A stretch of DNA of 64,000 bases, taken from positions 1,054,001 through 1,118,000 of the forward strand of contig OX465286.1 of assembly GCA_949987705.1 (NCBI GenBank), in the 5' to 3' direction. The stretch's first letter is position 1, and each line of letters opens with the position of its first letter. Positions 61,801-64,000 of this stretch are shown one piece after another. This stretch comes from Thereva unica (lineage: Eukaryota > Arthropoda > Insecta > Diptera > Therevidae). The notes under the pieces are model-generated. The model saw nothing but the letters and a program-made list of their open reading frames with translations. It was not told the origin of the DNA and searched no databases. Made by a program: the position numbers and the translations under genes.

Positions 61801-64000
61801 ATATCCCAAATTTTCCGGTTTTGGGAAAATTCTGGAGTGGCCCTTTTTTGGATGGCAAATTGTTAGGGACCTCCCAGGGAGGCTGTGAATTCAATCCCAC
61901 CCCGGGCTGACCAGTATTTCCCGAGATAATGGGCATTCTGCAGCCCCCCTTGGGGAAATCACTAAAGAGGGGATAACTGCCGAACCCCTTGGAATTTCTG
62001 GACCAAATAAAGTGCGCTGAACTCGGGGGAGCGAGCCCTTTCCAACGATACCCCATTCATTAAGATCCCAGCACTTTCGTGAAATCGACCAAAAATATCC
62101 CAAGGGGTACCCCTTTGAAAATTTTCCGGTTTTGGGAAAATTCTGGAGTGGGCCTTTTTTGGATGGGAAATTGTTAGGGACCTCGCAGGGAGGCTGTGAA
62201 TTCAATCCCACCCCGGGCTGACCAGTATTTCCCGAGATAATGGGCATTCTGCAGCCCCCCTTGGGGAAATCACAAAAGAGGGGATAACTCCCGAACCCCT
62301 TGGAATTTCTGGACCAAATAAAGTGCGCTGAACTCGGGGGAGCGAGCCCTTAACAACGATACCCCATTCATTAAGATCCCAGCACTTTCGTGAAATCGAC
62401 CAAAAATATCCCAAGGGGTACCCCTTTGAAAATTTTCCGGTTTTGGGAAAATTCCGGAGTGGCCCTTTTTTGGATGGGAAATTGTTAGGGACCTCCCAGG
62501 GAGGCTGTGAATTCAATCCTACTCCGGGCTGACCAGTATTTCCCGAGATAATGGGCATTCTGCAGCCCCCCTTGGGGAAATCACAAAAGAGGGGATAACT
62601 CCCGAACCCCTTGGAATTTCTGGACCAAATAAAGTGCGCTGAACTCGGGGGAGCGAGCCCTTTCCAACGATACCCCATTCATTAAGATCCCAGCACTTTC
62701 GTGAAATCGACCAAAAATATCCCAAGGGGTACCCCTTTGAAAATTTTCCGGTTTTGGGAAAATTCTGGAGTGGCCCTTTTTTGGATGGGAAGTTGTTAGG
62801 GACCTCCCAGGGAGGCTGTGAATTCAATCCCACCCCGGGCTGACCAGTATTTCCCGAGATAATAGGCATTCTGCAGCCCACCTTGGGGAAATCACAAAAG
62901 AGGGGATAACTCCCGAACCCCTTGGAATTTCTGGACCAAATAAAGTGCGCTGAACTCGGGGGAGCGAGCCCTTTCCAACGATACCCCATTCATTAAGATC
63001 CCAGCACTTTCGTGAAATCGACCAAAAATATCCCAAGGGGTACCCCTTTGAAAATTTTCCGGTTTTGGGAAAATTCTGGAGTGGCCCTTTTTTGGATGGC
63101 AAATTGTTAGGGACCTCCCAGGGAGGCTGTGAATTCAATCCCACCCCGGGCTGACCAGTATTTCCCGAGATAATGGGCATTCTGCAGCCCCCCTTGGGGA
63201 AATCACAAAAGAGGGGATAACTCCCGAACCCCTTGGAATTTCTGGACCAAATAAAGTGCGCTGAACTCGGGGGAGCGAGCCCTTTCCAACGATACCCCAT
63301 TCATTAAGATCCCAGCACTTTCGTGAAATCGACCAAAAATATCCCAAGGGGTACCCCTTTGAAAATTTTCCGGTTTTGGGAAAATTCTGGAGTGGCCCTT
63401 TTTTGGATGGGAAATTGTTAGGGACCTCGCAGGGAGGCTGTGAATTCAATCCCACCCCGGGCTGACCAGTATTTCCCGAGATAATGGGCATTCTGCAGCC
63501 CCCCTTGGGGAAATCACAAAAGAGGGGATAACTCCCGAACCCCTTGGAATTTCTGGACCAAATAAAGTGCGCTGAACTCGGGGGAGCGAGCCCTTTCCAA
63601 CGATACCCCATTCATTAAGATCCCAGCACTTTCGTGAAATCGACCAAAAATATCCCAAGGGGTACCCCTTTGAAAATTTTCCGGTTTTGGGAAAATTCTG
63701 GAGTGGCCCTTTTTTGGATGGGAAATTGTTAGGGACCTCGCAGGGAGGCTGTGAATTCAATCCCACCCCGGGCTGACCAGTATTTCCCGAGATAATGGGC
63801 ATTCTGCAGCCCCCCTTGGGGAAATCACTAAAGAGGGGATAACTCCCGAACCCCGTGAAATCGACCAAAAATATCCCAAGGGGTACCCCTTTGAAAATTT
63901 TCCGGTTTTGGGAAAATTCTGGAGTGGCCCTTTTTTGGATGGGAAATTGTTAGGGACCTCCCAGGGAGGCTGTGAATTCAATCCCACCCCGGGCTGACCA
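58860..64000. repeat. tandem satellite, 311-bp monomer, about 16.5 copies, runs off the window
   Basis: The sequence repeats every 311 bp with very high identity, e.g. GTGCGCTGAACTCGGGGGAG recurs at 311-bp steps. The first monomer (about 58860-59170) is the most diverged, as expected at an array edge. Length variants: a 4-bp loss near 59637, a 1-bp loss near 61180, a 17-bp loss at 61806 and a 90-bp loss at 63853. Each monomer contains the palindrome AGGGGTACCCCT and the small dyad CTCCCAGGGAG. The recurring minus-strand ORFs are artefacts: 311 is not a multiple of three and the frame changes at each copy. Confidence 0.97.

Noticed and set aside
58920..63987. A ladder of about 20 minus-strand ORFs (up to 158 aa) with the same protein
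   Set aside because: They are satellite reading frames. The 311-bp period shifts frame each copy, there is no start context or domain, and identity is as high in non-coding phases.

Overview
The window looks like nuclear DNA from an insect, most likely a fly or midge (Diptera). The case rests on spliced genes with GT-AG introns, an imaginal disc growth factor (an insect-specific chitinase-like family), a GFAT that reads like fly GFAT, very AT-rich intergenic DNA, and dense nested non-LTR retrotransposons and small inverted-repeat transposons. The species cannot be named from the sequence alone. There is no bacterial, organellar or CRISPR content.

Five protein genes are supported, all on the + strand. 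(1) 2187-29707: glutamine:fructose-6-phosphate amidotransferase (GFAT), the entry enzyme of hexosamine and chitin-precursor synthesis. It spans 27.5 kb, its introns are full of transposon debris, and two phase-compatible 24-nt microexons appear to lie inside its largest intron. (2) 32738-37032: a two-RRM protein of the hnRNP R/Q, A1CF, RBM46 and DND1 group. (3) 40641-40868: a 75-residue GTSF1/Asterix-like protein with two CHHC zinc fingers. (4) 47989-52782: an imaginal disc growth factor with a non-catalytic GH18 fold. (5) 56181-56827 and beyond: the 5' end of a DNAI7/CASC1-like axonemal dynein gene. Its remaining exons are not visible before the window ends in satellite DNA.

The rest is mostly mobile DNA. 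About 25 broken non-LTR retrotransposon pieces are visible, roughly three quarters of them on the minus strand, antisense to the genes. At least ten non-autonomous DNA transposons show inverted termini. Two hAT-like elements have exact 8-bp target duplications (7785-9449 and 37900-40156). Several small elements have 3-bp duplications (AAT, ATA, ACT, TTA). One element with a 5-bp duplication sits inside a retrotransposon endonuclease gene. A tRNA-derived SINE and a 5S-rRNA-derived sequence are also present. From about 58860 to the right edge the window is a homogeneous tandem satellite with a 311-bp monomer and signs of a four-monomer (1244-bp) higher-order repeat.

The genes do not form one pathway. 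GFAT supplies UDP-GlcNAc for chitin and glycosylation, and IDGF is a secreted chitinase-fold growth factor. The RRM and GTSF1-like genes belong to families with germline RNA roles. DNAI7 belongs to cilium and sperm-tail motility.
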